Of a DNA stretch of 64,000 bases, positions 43,475-49,987 are shown one piece after another (the first letter of the stretch is position 1; each line of letters starts with the position of its first letter). The notes under the pieces are model-generated. The model did not search any database. It was not told the origin of the DNA and saw nothing but the letters and a program-made list of their open reading frames with translations. The position numbers were made by a program, and so were the translations under genes. The DNA comes from Xanthobacteraceae bacterium (GTDB taxonomy: Bacteria > Pseudomonadota > Alphaproteobacteria > Rhizobiales > Xanthobacteraceae), in contig JAMLIK010000001.1 of the NCBI GenBank assembly GCA_023954195.1, forward strand, positions 868,001-932,000, written 5' to 3'.

Positions 43475-43558
43475 ACCTTATCATCCGGTATTTTTACCGG
43501 ATAAGCAAGGGTAAAATTACCGGATGACTGCCGAATTGCATCAGGTCATCTTACCGGT
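43475..43558. promoter_or_regulatory. Divergent switch region with three operators
   Basis: 84 bp between cro-like and repressor genes. Operator O1 (43483-43502) is ATCCGGTA, spacer TTTT, TACCGGAT, a perfect inverted repeat. O2 (43506-43525) keeps TACCGGAT on the right. O3 (43540-43559) is ATCAGGTC, spacer, TACCGGTA and touches the repressor ATG. Minus-strand TTGCTT (43508-43503) and GATGAT (43485-43480) with 17-bp spacing put O1 in the leftward promoter's spacer. A weak rightward pair (ATGACT 43524-43529, CATCTT 43547-43552) would give a leaderless repressor mRNA. This is the classic two-way lysogeny switch layout. Confidence 0.8.
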
Positions 43559-44218
43559 ATGATTTTGAAAGACATTTTGGCCCGCATCGAGCAGCGGCTA
43601 CGGGCAACCGGCCTCTCGGCTGATGCCGCATCGAAAATGGCGGATAAGCCGGACGCCATTCGCAACATGCGCCGCGCCGTTAAGGCCGGGCGCGGCGGCG
43701 TCAATACGGGGACGGTCGAGGCGCTGGCAGGCGTGCTGGGGACCACCGCTGTCTGGCTCCTTAAAGCCGAAGGCGAGGAAACTTCCGCTGATTGGCGCTC
43801 GGAGGACGTCGCCCATTCAATAGAGAAGCCCCGCGCCCGAACCGTCCGCGTCAAAGGCTATGTCGGTGCCGGCGACGCGGCGCATTTCTACAAGGTTTCA
43901 GATGAGGCTTTCGAGGAAGTAGCTGCCCCGGACGGCGCGACCGACCAGACAGTAGCCGTCGAGATTCGCGGAACGAGCTGGGGCCGCTTTATGAATACCT
44001 GGCTGGTATTTTATGACGATGTTCGTTCGCCCATCACAGAGGACTTGCTGGGCCAGCCTTGCGTGATCGGGCTGGCGGATGACCGAATTCTCATCAAGGT
44101 CATCAAGCGGGATGGCAACGGCGGCTACCGGCTGGTTTCAAACAATCCGAACGAACCGGATATTGATCACGCCGAGATCGAATGGGCCGCCAAGGTCACG
44201 TCAATGAGGCCGAGATAG
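43559..44218 (+). CDS. CI-like S24 repressor
   Basis: 219 aa, cytoplasmic, keeps lytic genes off. N-terminal HTH DNA-binding domain (about 1-70: ILARIEQRLRATGLSADAASKMADKP, then NTGTVEALAGVLGTTAVWLLKAEGEE). A linker contains the Ala-Gly-type cleavage site in KGYVGAGDAAHF. C-terminal LexA-like S24 peptidase has the Ser in RGTSWGRFMN and the Lys in ILIKVIKRDGNGG. This supports RecA-induced self-cleavage. It heads a plus-strand operon ending at the terminator at 45777. O3 overlaps its start codon, so it is probably autoregulated. Confidence 0.9.
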   Translation: MILKDILARIEQRLRATGLSADAASKMADKPDAIRNMRRAVKAGRGGVNTGTVEALAGVLGTTAVWLLKAEGEETSADWRSEDVAHSIEKPRARTVRVKGYVGAGDAAHFYKVSDEAFEEVAAPDGATDQTVAVEIRGTSWGRFMNTWLVFYDDVRSPITEDLLGQPCVIGLADDRILIKVIKRDGNGGYRLVSNNPNEPDIDHAEIEWAAKVTSMRPR

Positions 44219-44220
44219 CG

Positions 44221-44808
44221 ATGATCAAGCAATGGATGGCCATCCTGTTTTGCGCTGCGCTGATTACAACCACCCTCCCCGCCTCCGCCGACGACGCGGC
44301 AACGATCGCCGCCGCCACCAAGCTCAACACCCTCCTATCCGAGACTTTCGATAAAACCGGGAAATTCCCGGCCGATGTGAAGCCGACATTCCATGCAACA
44401 GTTTTGAAGGCGCTGACGCTGATTCCGAATGACAGTCCGCAGCACGCCGACGCGGCGAAATTGCGCGCCGCATTTGAAGCGAGACAGCCCAAGATCAACA
44501 AGATCGGCCCGCTGAAATACGCCGCCGCAGAAAATCCCAAGATCAAGATCGGGCAACTCGATAAGTCATACGGGATGCTGAAAGGCCCGTTTATATTGGA
44601 GAACCCGAACACATTTCCGATTGCCGACGTCCAGGTGTCGTGCAGCGTCTACGCGAGCAGCGGAACCGCCATCAAGGAATATAACTTCACGGTTTACGAG
44701 GCCGTCCCGGCCAAGGACAAAAAACGCGTTACCGGATTCAACTTCGGGTTCTGGCCGGATCAGGGAAAGTCGATTTCCTGCAACACCGTTGGTTATCAAA
44801 AGCGGTGA
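44221..44808 (+). CDS. Secreted protein downstream of the repressor (moron candidate)
   Basis: 195 aa. Residues 1-24 are a signal peptide (IKQWMAILFCAALITTTLPASA). The mature part starts DDAATIAAATKLNTLLSETF and ends with an Ig-like beta-region (FPIADVQVSCSVYASSGTAIKEYNFTVYE) with two Cys. It begins three bases past the repressor stop, so it is expressed with the repressor in the lysogen. A lysogenic-conversion (moron) role is inferred from this position; no known toxin or immunity motif. Confidence 0.75.
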   Translation: MIKQWMAILFCAALITTTLPASADDAATIAAATKLNTLLSETFDKTGKFPADVKPTFHATVLKALTLIPNDSPQHADAAKLRAAFEARQPKINKIGPLKYAAAENPKIKIGQLDKSYGMLKGPFILENPNTFPIADVQVSCSVYASSGTAIKEYNFTVYEAVPAKDKKRVTGFNFGFWPDQGKSISCNTVGYQKR

Positions 44809-44832
44809 CCTAGCCGCTAGCACGGAGGGGGA

Positions 44833-45072
44833 ATGAGCGACAACCTCAAGGAGGCCGTCACTGGCAGCAATCTTCGTGATGTCGATATCGAGATCATGAA
44901 AATTCTTGCCGACATCATTGAGCAAGTGTCGGCGCTTCGGAAGGCGACGATAGACCTTCGAGAAATTCGAGCCGAAACCCACGTAAGACTTGAACAGCGG
45001 GAGCGCGCTATAAAAAAGAGATTCGAGTTGCTTGTCAGGTCGCTGGGGCCCAAAGACAATGGTCGATCCTGA
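44833..45072 (+). CDS. Coiled-coil protein of the repressor operon
   Basis: 79 aa. Helical and charged (DIEIMKILADIIEQVSALRKATIDLREIRAETHVRLEQRERAIKKRFEL). GGAGGGGG precedes ATG 44833. It overlaps the next gene. Unknown function; could pair with the XhlA-like protein. Confidence 0.65.
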   Translation: MSDNLKEAVTGSNLRDVDIEIMKILADIIEQVSALRKATIDLREIRAETHVRLEQRERAIKKRFELLVRSLGPKDNGRS

Positions 45073-45349
45073 TTTTAGCGCCCGTGATCATTGGCGGGCG
45101 GAACAAGAAAAGAGGCTTAGTGGCTTGCGCGCGGGCGGCGGCGGTGGCACATCTGGCGGTATGGAAGCGCGTGTAGCCAAATTAGAGGCCACCTTGGAAC
45201 ACATTGGGCGCGAGATGTCCGACATTAAGGTAGACGTTCGCACGCTCCGCGACAACGCCAGAACCGATTTCCGCGTTCTATTCGGCGCAATCATTGCCGT
45301 CGCGCTTGGTCTTGCCGGATTATTGGCCAAGGGCTTTCACTGGTTCTGA
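45059..45349 (+). CDS. XhlA-like membrane-anchored coiled-coil protein
   Basis: 96 aa. After a Gly-rich flexible segment, a coiled coil (MEARVAKLEATLEHIGREMSDIKVDVRTLRD) leads to one C-terminal transmembrane helix (VLFGAIIAVALGLAGLLAKG). This is the layout of haemolysin XhlA and similar phage proteins. In the lysogenic operon it may act in superinfection exclusion or membrane sensing; that is inference. Confidence 0.7.
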   Translation: MVDPDFSARDHWRAEQEKRLSGLRAGGGGGTSGGMEARVAKLEATLEHIGREMSDIKVDVRTLRDNARTDFRVLFGAIIAVALGLAGLLAKGFHWF

Positions 45350-45360
45350 CCCCGTCGGGG

Positions 45361-45495
45361 ATGTTCATGCCCGCCGATGATCCGCCACCGCCCCTAGATC
45401 CACTCGAATCCGTCGCCGCCTCCGAGCTCGTGACGTCGGCGATTGTCGCCTCGCTGATTCCGACGCTGGTGGATCGCGAGCGGTTCACTCCATAG
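45361..45495 (+). CDS. Very small protein of the repressor operon
   Basis: 44 aa (MFMPADDPPPPLDPLESVAA, then SAIVASLIPTLVD). Rich in Pro and acidic residues. CGGGG precedes ATG 45361. It fits between two operon genes in the same direction with little spacer, but no homology is claimed. Confidence 0.4.
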   Translation: MFMPADDPPPPLDPLESVAASELVTSAIVASLIPTLVDRERFTP

Positions 45496-45507
45496 GAGCC
45501 TCACCCC

Positions 45508-45774
45508 ATGGTCACCGAATCCCCCGCACCCATTCCCCTCGACCCCAAGGAAGCCCTGCGTCATGTCAGAACGCTGGCGCGAGCCGCGCTGGATAACGGC
45601 GAGGCAGACGTGGCCCAAGAGCATCTAAAGCTGATCCTGGCAATCGTAGACAAGGCGCTGCCGAGAAAACCATCGCGGAGATACCACCCTCCGCCAGAAG
45701 ACGAATACGGCGGCGGCGACATCGTATCGGTGGAGCGTGAACCATCAACGGATGACGATCGGCCTTTGGAATAG
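45508..45774 (+). CDS. Small phage protein ending the repressor operon
   Basis: 88 aa. VRTLARAALDNGEADVAQEHLKLILAIVDKAL is helical; the C terminus is Pro/Asp/Glu-rich (PPEDEYGGGD, EPSTDDDRPLE). No domain recognised. The stop is three bases before the rho-independent terminator stem. Confidence 0.6.
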   Translation: MVTESPAPIPLDPKEALRHVRTLARAALDNGEADVAQEHLKLILAIVDKALPRKPSRRYHPPPEDEYGGGDIVSVEREPSTDDDRPLE

Positions 45775-45776
45775 AA

Positions 45777-45796
45777 AACCCCGCCGGAGCGGGGTT
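45777..45796 (+). terminator. Terminator closing the repressor operon
   Basis: AACCCCGC, loop CGGA, GCGGGGTT is an 8-bp perfect stem right after the 88-aa gene, followed by an AT-rich tail with TTTTT at 45811. The convergent DUF5131 gene stops at 45870, so it may serve both strands. Confidence 0.8.
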
Positions 45797-45869
45797 AGCG
45801 ATTTTCACTCTTTTTGTGCATATCAAACAGCGATCCAAAGGCGGTCGGATTGGCCACAAAAATTGGCAA

Positions 45870-46616
45870 TCACATTCTCAAAGCCGGCATCTCATCGTAG
45901 GTGCGACCGCGCAACATGCGGCCAGCCGCCTTTTTGTTTTTCCCGCCCCATTGCTTGAAGAAAAACGCGGTATCGGCGCGACGACACATCGATTCGATTT
46001 CATCAACCCACGCCGGGTCCATGTATCGCGCCTTCGGTCCACTCTCGCCGCCGACGATTGCCCAGTGAATATTCTCGAGGCTGGCACCGGCCGCAGACCC
46101 GATCAGCGGCTCGAATGAGATAAATCGAATCGCCGCCGGTACGCGGCGCAACTCATCGATCCGGTGGAGCACACGACCATCCTCAACGCTTGTCCCGAGC
46201 CAAACATTCGGCAATTTCGGAAGTTCTGGCACGATCTCAACCATGCGATCCGGCCGCTTCGTTAGAATTTGATAGGTGTGACGCGGCGTTTCGGCCATGA
46301 CCTTCCAGACGCGCGCGATAAACTCCGCTGGCACATCCTGGTGAAACAGATCGGACATGGAGTTGACGAACACCCGCCGCGGCTTCGACCATTTCGCGGG
46401 AATCGACAGCGCCGCATCATCCAGTTTGATTTTGCCGGTCCACTTCGCGCGGCCACCGCTCTTGCGGGTTAGGCCTTTGTATTTTTCCTGCCCCATTGCA
46501 TCGAGGCGAGCAGCCATCCGCATGGCGTAGCAGTTCGTACAGCCGGCGGTCAGAATTGTGCATCCCGCGACCGGATTCCACGTCGCGTCGGTCCATTCGA
46601 TAGATGTTTCAGCCAT
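45870..46616 (-). CDS. Phage Gp37/Gp68 family (DUF5131), radical-SAM-like
   Basis: 248 aa. AGCTILTAGCTNCYAMRMAARL carries three Cys (C-x6-C-x2-C) suited to a radical-SAM-type iron-sulfur cluster. NSMSDLFHQDVPAEFIARVWKVMAETPRHTYQILTKRPDRM is the family signature. VWLGTSVEDGRVLHRIDELRRVPAAIRFISFEPLIG and WAIVGGESGPKARYMDP follow. Family substrates are unknown. It is the only minus-strand gene between the plus-strand blocks, so it has its own promoter and is probably an acquired cargo gene. Confidence 0.88.
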   Translation of the reverse strand: MAETSIEWTDATWNPVAGCTILTAGCTNCYAMRMAARLDAMGQEKYKGLTRKSGGRAKWTGKIKLDDAALSIPAKWSKPRRVFVNSMSDLFHQDVPAEFIARVWKVMAETPRHTYQILTKRPDRMVEIVPELPKLPNVWLGTSVEDGRVLHRIDELRRVPAAIRFISFEPLIGSAAGASLENIHWAIVGGESGPKARYMDPAWVDEIESMCRRADTAFFFKQWGGKNKKAAGRMLRGRTYDEMPALRM

Positions 46617-46777
46617 GACAATCCCCTAAGTCGCTGAATCTTAACGAAGATCGCTTAACAAGAAGCATGTTCTCATTTCGTTCTTATATCACATATCTAA
46701 GTATTTGATATTCTTAATATGACCCTATACGGTTATTGCCGCGCTCGTGGTATTCCAAGGCCAGATTCAAGCGTTTC

Positions 46778-46966
46778 TCAAAATCCATTGAGCCGATCCG
46801 GCGGCTCCCGGCGATCGGTCCAATCTGCTTTTTGGGCGGATGAAATCAACCGACGCCACGAAGCTTGCATCGCTTCTGTCGGCTGCAACAGCACGCGAAC
46901 CGAAACCACGGGCCAACTAGCCCGCTCAAGCTTCGACAAGATTTCGTTTCCACCGCGCTCTGTCAT
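46778..46966 (-). CDS. Small protein candidate
   Basis: 62 aa. MTERGGNEILSKLERASWPV, then SVRVLLQPTEAMQASWRRLI. GGGGAG precedes ATG 46966. Its composition is protein-like, but it is short and alone on its strand, and a rightward frame (46719-47018) overlaps it. Confidence 0.4.
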   Translation of the reverse strand: MTERGGNEILSKLERASWPVVSVRVLLQPTEAMQASWRRLISSAQKADWTDRREPPDRLNGF

Positions 46967-46982
46967 CGACTGCTTCTCCCCG

Positions 46983-47006
46983 CCCCGCCCCTCGCGGGGC
47001 TTTTTT
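46983..47006 (+). terminator. Rho-independent terminator
   Basis: GCCCC, TCGC, GGGGC stem (extendable to CCCCGC/GCGGGG) followed by six T at 47001-47006. On the plus strand it would stop transcripts before the ParB-like operon promoter, insulating it. Confidence 0.8.
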
Positions 47007-47048
47007 GTGCCTGCATGATAGAGCGCGATGCAGTATGGCGCAAGATTT

Positions 47049-47102
47049 TTCCGGTTTTTTTACCGCATCGCTATTGACCCGGTAATTTTACCGGTTCATA
47101 CT
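47049..47102 (+). promoter_or_regulatory. Repressor-controlled promoter of the right early operon
   Basis: Predicted -35 TTGACC (47074-47079), exactly 17 bp, -10 CATACT (47097-47102). Operator O5 (47077-47096: ACCCGGTA, ATTT, TACCGGTT) fills the spacer, and O4 (47049-47068: TTCCGGTT, TTTT, TACCGCAT) lies just upstream. Both match the switch operator consensus ATCCGGTA-N4-TACCGGAT in 13-14 of 16 arm positions. The -10/-35/operator geometry is the same as at the leftward promoter. So repressor binding should block this promoter in the lysogen. Confidence 0.82.
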
Positions 47103-47139
47103 GCCCCTCGACATCACCCCAACGATGGAGCCGGGCAAG

Positions 47140-48003
47140 ATGCAGGTCGCGGAAGTCAGTCGAGAGAAGAAGGCGGCCGGGAAGGGTCTCACTGGAAACG
47201 TTTCCAGTGAGAATTTGCCTCTCTCCAAAATCAAGGCCGACCACCGCGCCCAGCCGCGCGAAAACCTGATCACCGATGTTGTTCAGACTTACGCCGAGGC
47301 GATGCAGGATGGGGCGGTCTTCCCGCCGCTGATCGTGTTTCATGACGGCGACGACTATTGGCTCGCGGATGGCTTTCATCGTCGTTATGCAGCAACCAGC
47401 ATCGGGGCAACTGAATTTCCCTGCGATGTTCGTGACGGCAATCTGCGCGATGCCATCCTGTTTTCGTGTCAGGTCAACGCCGCTCACGGCTCACCGCGCA
47501 CGACAGAAGATAAGCGCCGCGCAGTAATGAAGCTGTTGCAGGACGACGAGTGGTCGCATTGGAGCGACCGCGAGATCGCCCGGCACGCCAAGGTAACTCA
47601 TCCGTTAGTCTCAAAGCTCCGCGCCGAGATCGCGCCCGCGCCGACCTCGCCTGATAAGCCGAAGGCAACTCGCACCTACAAGACCAAGCACGGCACCACG
47701 GCCACGATGAACACGACGGCGATTGGCGGGACAACGCCAACGGTAGCCGCTACCAAGCCAAAGGCAACTGCGCGGACCACGACGCCGGCCGACACCGCCA
47801 AGCCCGCGCCGTCTTCCGGCAAGACCGCGATCTGCGACCGCGTCCGCGAAGCGATCACCATCCTGTCCGGCCTGCCGCCGGCTCATGAGGTTGCCGAATA
47901 CTTCGCCGGCACCGACACGGCAATCATCATTTCGGAACGTCTCGCGCCGGCGGCCGAGTGGATCGCCGCATTCTCTGACGCATGGAGCGATGAACAATGC
48001 TGA
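47140..48003 (+). CDS. ParB/Srx-fold protein, first gene of the right early operon
   Basis: About 287 aa. Residues about 20-110 are a ParB/sulfiredoxin-like domain (LSKIKADHRAQPRENLITDVVQTYAEAMQDG, IVFHDGDDYWLADGFHRRYAATSIGA). An HTH-like region (DREIARHAKVTHPLVSKLRAEI) and a Thr/Lys/Pro-rich linker follow. The start at 47140 has GGAG nine bases upstream; ATG 47125 lacks a ribosome site in the short leader. A partition role is doubtful because no ParA is present; anti-restriction, nuclease or regulatory roles are possible. Confidence 0.78.
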   Translation: MQVAEVSREKKAAGKGLTGNVSSENLPLSKIKADHRAQPRENLITDVVQTYAEAMQDGAVFPPLIVFHDGDDYWLADGFHRRYAATSIGATEFPCDVRDGNLRDAILFSCQVNAAHGSPRTTEDKRRAVMKLLQDDEWSHWSDREIARHAKVTHPLVSKLRAEIAPAPTSPDKPKATRTYKTKHGTTATMNTTAIGGTTPTVAATKPKATARTTTPADTAKPAPSSGKTAICDRVREAITILSGLPPAHEVAEYFAGTDTAIIISERLAPAAEWIAAFSDAWSDEQC

Positions 48004-49091
48004 AGCTGTTTTCAAAGGCGGAAGAAATCGAAGCGCCGAAGATACTCAACACCAAGGTCGAGCCGCATCTTCGGATCATCAATGGCGCGCTGGATGAATG
48101 CGACACGTCGTCGGCCGGGATCATTCTCAACGGCCGCATCGACCCGGCGACGTTGCGTTTTCTCAAGGTCGATAGCAGCTATCAGCGCCCGCTTGCGATC
48201 CGCGCCGATATCTACAAGGCTTTGCAGGAAGGCAAGATCGTCCCGAATATCGAGATCGGGGTTCGCGGTCAGGACTTCGAAGCCGACGGCGACGACTATA
48301 TCATCCATTCGCCTTCCTACATCATCGACGGTTGGCAGCGCACCGGCAACGCGCTTCGCTTGCTCGAACTAATCCCGCATCACCCCTTGCGGCTTTTCGC
48401 AACGCTGCATTTCGGCACGGACGAACTCTGGGAGCGTCATCGCTTCACCGAGTTGAACAAGAACGTGAAGCGGATTTCTCCGAATCTTCACCTGCGAAAT
48501 ATGCGCGATAGCAACGACGCCATTCTGACGCTGTACGGCCTTTGCAACTCGGACCGCAGCTTCCCGCTGTTTCACAAGGTCTGCTGGTCGCAGAACATGC
48601 AGCCCGGTCACGTCATGACCGCGCTCGGTATGGCGAAGATTGCGCGTCGGGTACACGGCCACCGTATTTCAAACCTCGGCGTTGGCGCTGAACAACTGGC
48701 GGCATCCCTGGCTAAAATTCCATCGACCGTAACGCTCCCGACTTTCCGCCGGAATGTCACTGCGTTCTTCTCGATCATCGACGAATGCTGGCCGATCGGT
48801 GGCATTCAGTATCGGACAAGCGCACCACAGGTCAAAACCACGTTCCTGATGGAAGTCGCACGGATGCTTTCCGATCACGCGTCGTTCTGGGAGCACAACG
48901 ACAACACGCTTGTCGTTTCTACGGACGACAGGCGGAAGCTCGCCAAGTTCCCGATCAACGACCCGCAAGTCGTTCAACTCGCCGGCTCGGGCGGTCAATC
49001 GCGGAATATTCTCTACAAGCTCCTCGTCGATCACATGAACAGCGGCCGCCGCAACAACCGTCTCCGCTCTCGCCTCGAAAGAGACAAATAA
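47997..49091 (+). CDS. DGQHR/DndB-like domain protein
   Basis: 364 aa. YIIDGWQRTGNALRLLEL carries the DGQHR-type motif, with VDSSYQRPLAIRADIYKALQEGKIVPNIEI upstream and FTELNKNVKRISPNLH downstream, like DndB/DGQHR and ParB-fold proteins. It overlaps the ParB-like gene. Two related Srx/ParB-fold proteins in tandem suggest a working pair. Functions of this family in phages are not established. Confidence 0.75.
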   Translation: MLKLFSKAEEIEAPKILNTKVEPHLRIINGALDECDTSSAGIILNGRIDPATLRFLKVDSSYQRPLAIRADIYKALQEGKIVPNIEIGVRGQDFEADGDDYIIHSPSYIIDGWQRTGNALRLLELIPHHPLRLFATLHFGTDELWERHRFTELNKNVKRISPNLHLRNMRDSNDAILTLYGLCNSDRSFPLFHKVCWSQNMQPGHVMTALGMAKIARRVHGHRISNLGVGAEQLAASLAKIPSTVTLPTFRRNVTAFFSIIDECWPIGGIQYRTSAPQVKTTFLMEVARMLSDHASFWEHNDNTLVVSTDDRRKLAKFPINDPQVVQLAGSGGQSRNILYKLLVDHMNSGRRNNRLRSRLERDK

Positions 49092-49225
49092 TGTCCGGCC
49101 GCACCAAAGACTCCCTCTCCTACATCGCCTCAGAAGCAATCACTGCATTGATTGACGGCCTGAGCGTCGTTGCCGCTGGGGTGATGATTCTAATCATCTC
49201 CGCTGTTTGGCAAGGAATTATCTGA
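49091..49225 (+). CDS. Small membrane protein
   Basis: 44 aa. MSGRTKDSLSYIASEAITAL, then one transmembrane helix (LSVVAAGVMILIISAVWQGII). The ATG shares TAATG with the upstream stop. Possible toxin-like or regulatory micropeptide; no family. Confidence 0.55.
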   Translation: MSGRTKDSLSYIASEAITALIDGLSVVAAGVMILIISAVWQGII

Positions 49226-49272
49226 TGCCCGCAGCAACCGCGAAGCGCGCATTCTAGTCGGAGAGCCAAGCC

Positions 49273-49659
49273 ATGGGCTACTATTCACCGAACCCGCACT
49301 ACGCGCCGGATGACTTCAGCGACGAAGACGCCCGCCACGAGGCGGCGCTTGAGATTTCCGGCCGCTGGTTCAGCGATGCGACCAAGCCGCAGCATGCCCG
49401 GTATGTCGAGCGGATGGCGGCCATTCGTCCCTTTTCCGGTACCCCTGAATGGGATCGCGCACGAGAGGCCGCCACGAAGGAATTCAAGGACAGCACCGCC
49501 GCTGCCGCCGCTGCCGCCGCGCTCTGCAATGAAACCTACCGCGAAGTGCTCGCGACTGGCGAAATGTCCGACGCACTTTCCTACCGCTGGGACCTGTTGC
49601 TGGGCAACGAGGCGACACGGGTGGCCGCTGACGTGCTGGCAGCTGCGAGGGCCGCGTGA
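49273..49659 (+). CDS. Phage protein of unknown function
   Basis: 128 aa. MGYYSPNPHYAPDDFSDEDARHEAA-like Asp/Tyr-rich N terminus, an Ala/Glu helical core (REAATKEFKDSTAAAAAAAALCNETYREVL) and ADVLAAARAA at the end. Separated from the previous gene by 47 bp with an AGCC-containing weak SD. Overlaps the following tiny gene (GTGATG). Confidence 0.55.
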   Translation: MGYYSPNPHYAPDDFSDEDARHEAALEISGRWFSDATKPQHARYVERMAAIRPFSGTPEWDRAREAATKEFKDSTAAAAAAAALCNETYREVLATGEMSDALSYRWDLLLGNEATRVAADVLAAARAA

Positions 49660-49778
49660 TGACCAGCAAGGCAGGACATACGGCGGGGCGTGTCCCGCTC
49701 GCGGATGCGCCTGATCCACAAGAGCAATACGTCATCCGTGGCGCGCCCAATGGGGCAAAGTTGAGGGCGGTCACATGA
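49659..49778 (+). CDS. Very small protein
   Basis: 39 aa (MTSKAGHTAGRVPLADAPDP, then YVIRGAPNGAKLRAVT). It overlaps its neighbours on both sides (GATG and ATGA junctions), so it looks translated, but no homology is recognised. Confidence 0.45.
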   Translation: MTSKAGHTAGRVPLADAPDPQEQYVIRGAPNGAKLRAVT

Positions 49779-49984
49779 CCGGTCCCGACGCAATCGCCCT
49801 CGCCCGACATCAGCAAGAACGACAGTTCAACGTGGCCGGTGCCGATCTGCTTGAGGAAATCTACGGCCATCTTTCGGCTGTCCGGCCCGAGCTGATGGCG
49901 GATCGCATTGACGCCGAGCACATCGCAACCGCTTGCGCGCTGGCGAAAATCGCATGGCGGGCGCAACGGGCAACGGGGAGATGA
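49775..49984 (+). CDS. Small helical phage protein
   Basis: 69 aa. MTGPDAIALARHQQERQFNV, then ELMADRIDAEHIATACALAKIAWRAQRATGR. Helical and soluble. Stops three bases before the DUF6745 start. Unknown function. Confidence 0.6.
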   Translation: MTGPDAIALARHQQERQFNVAGADLLEEIYGHLSAVRPELMADRIDAEHIATACALAKIAWRAQRATGR

Positions 49985-49987
49985 CAC

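Larger units (their letters stand above)
46617..47073. other. Intergenic stretch between DUF5131 and the ParB-like operon
   Basis: About 460 bp. AT-rich 46660-46735 holds promoter-like sequence (TTGATA at 46708, TATACG near 46731) likely facing both DUF5131 and rightward. A terminator at 46983-47006 closes any rightward transcript. A small minus-strand gene (46778-46966) may be present. Operator O4 (47049-47068) is at the right end. A short plus-strand RNA ending at 47006 is possible. Confidence 0.5.
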
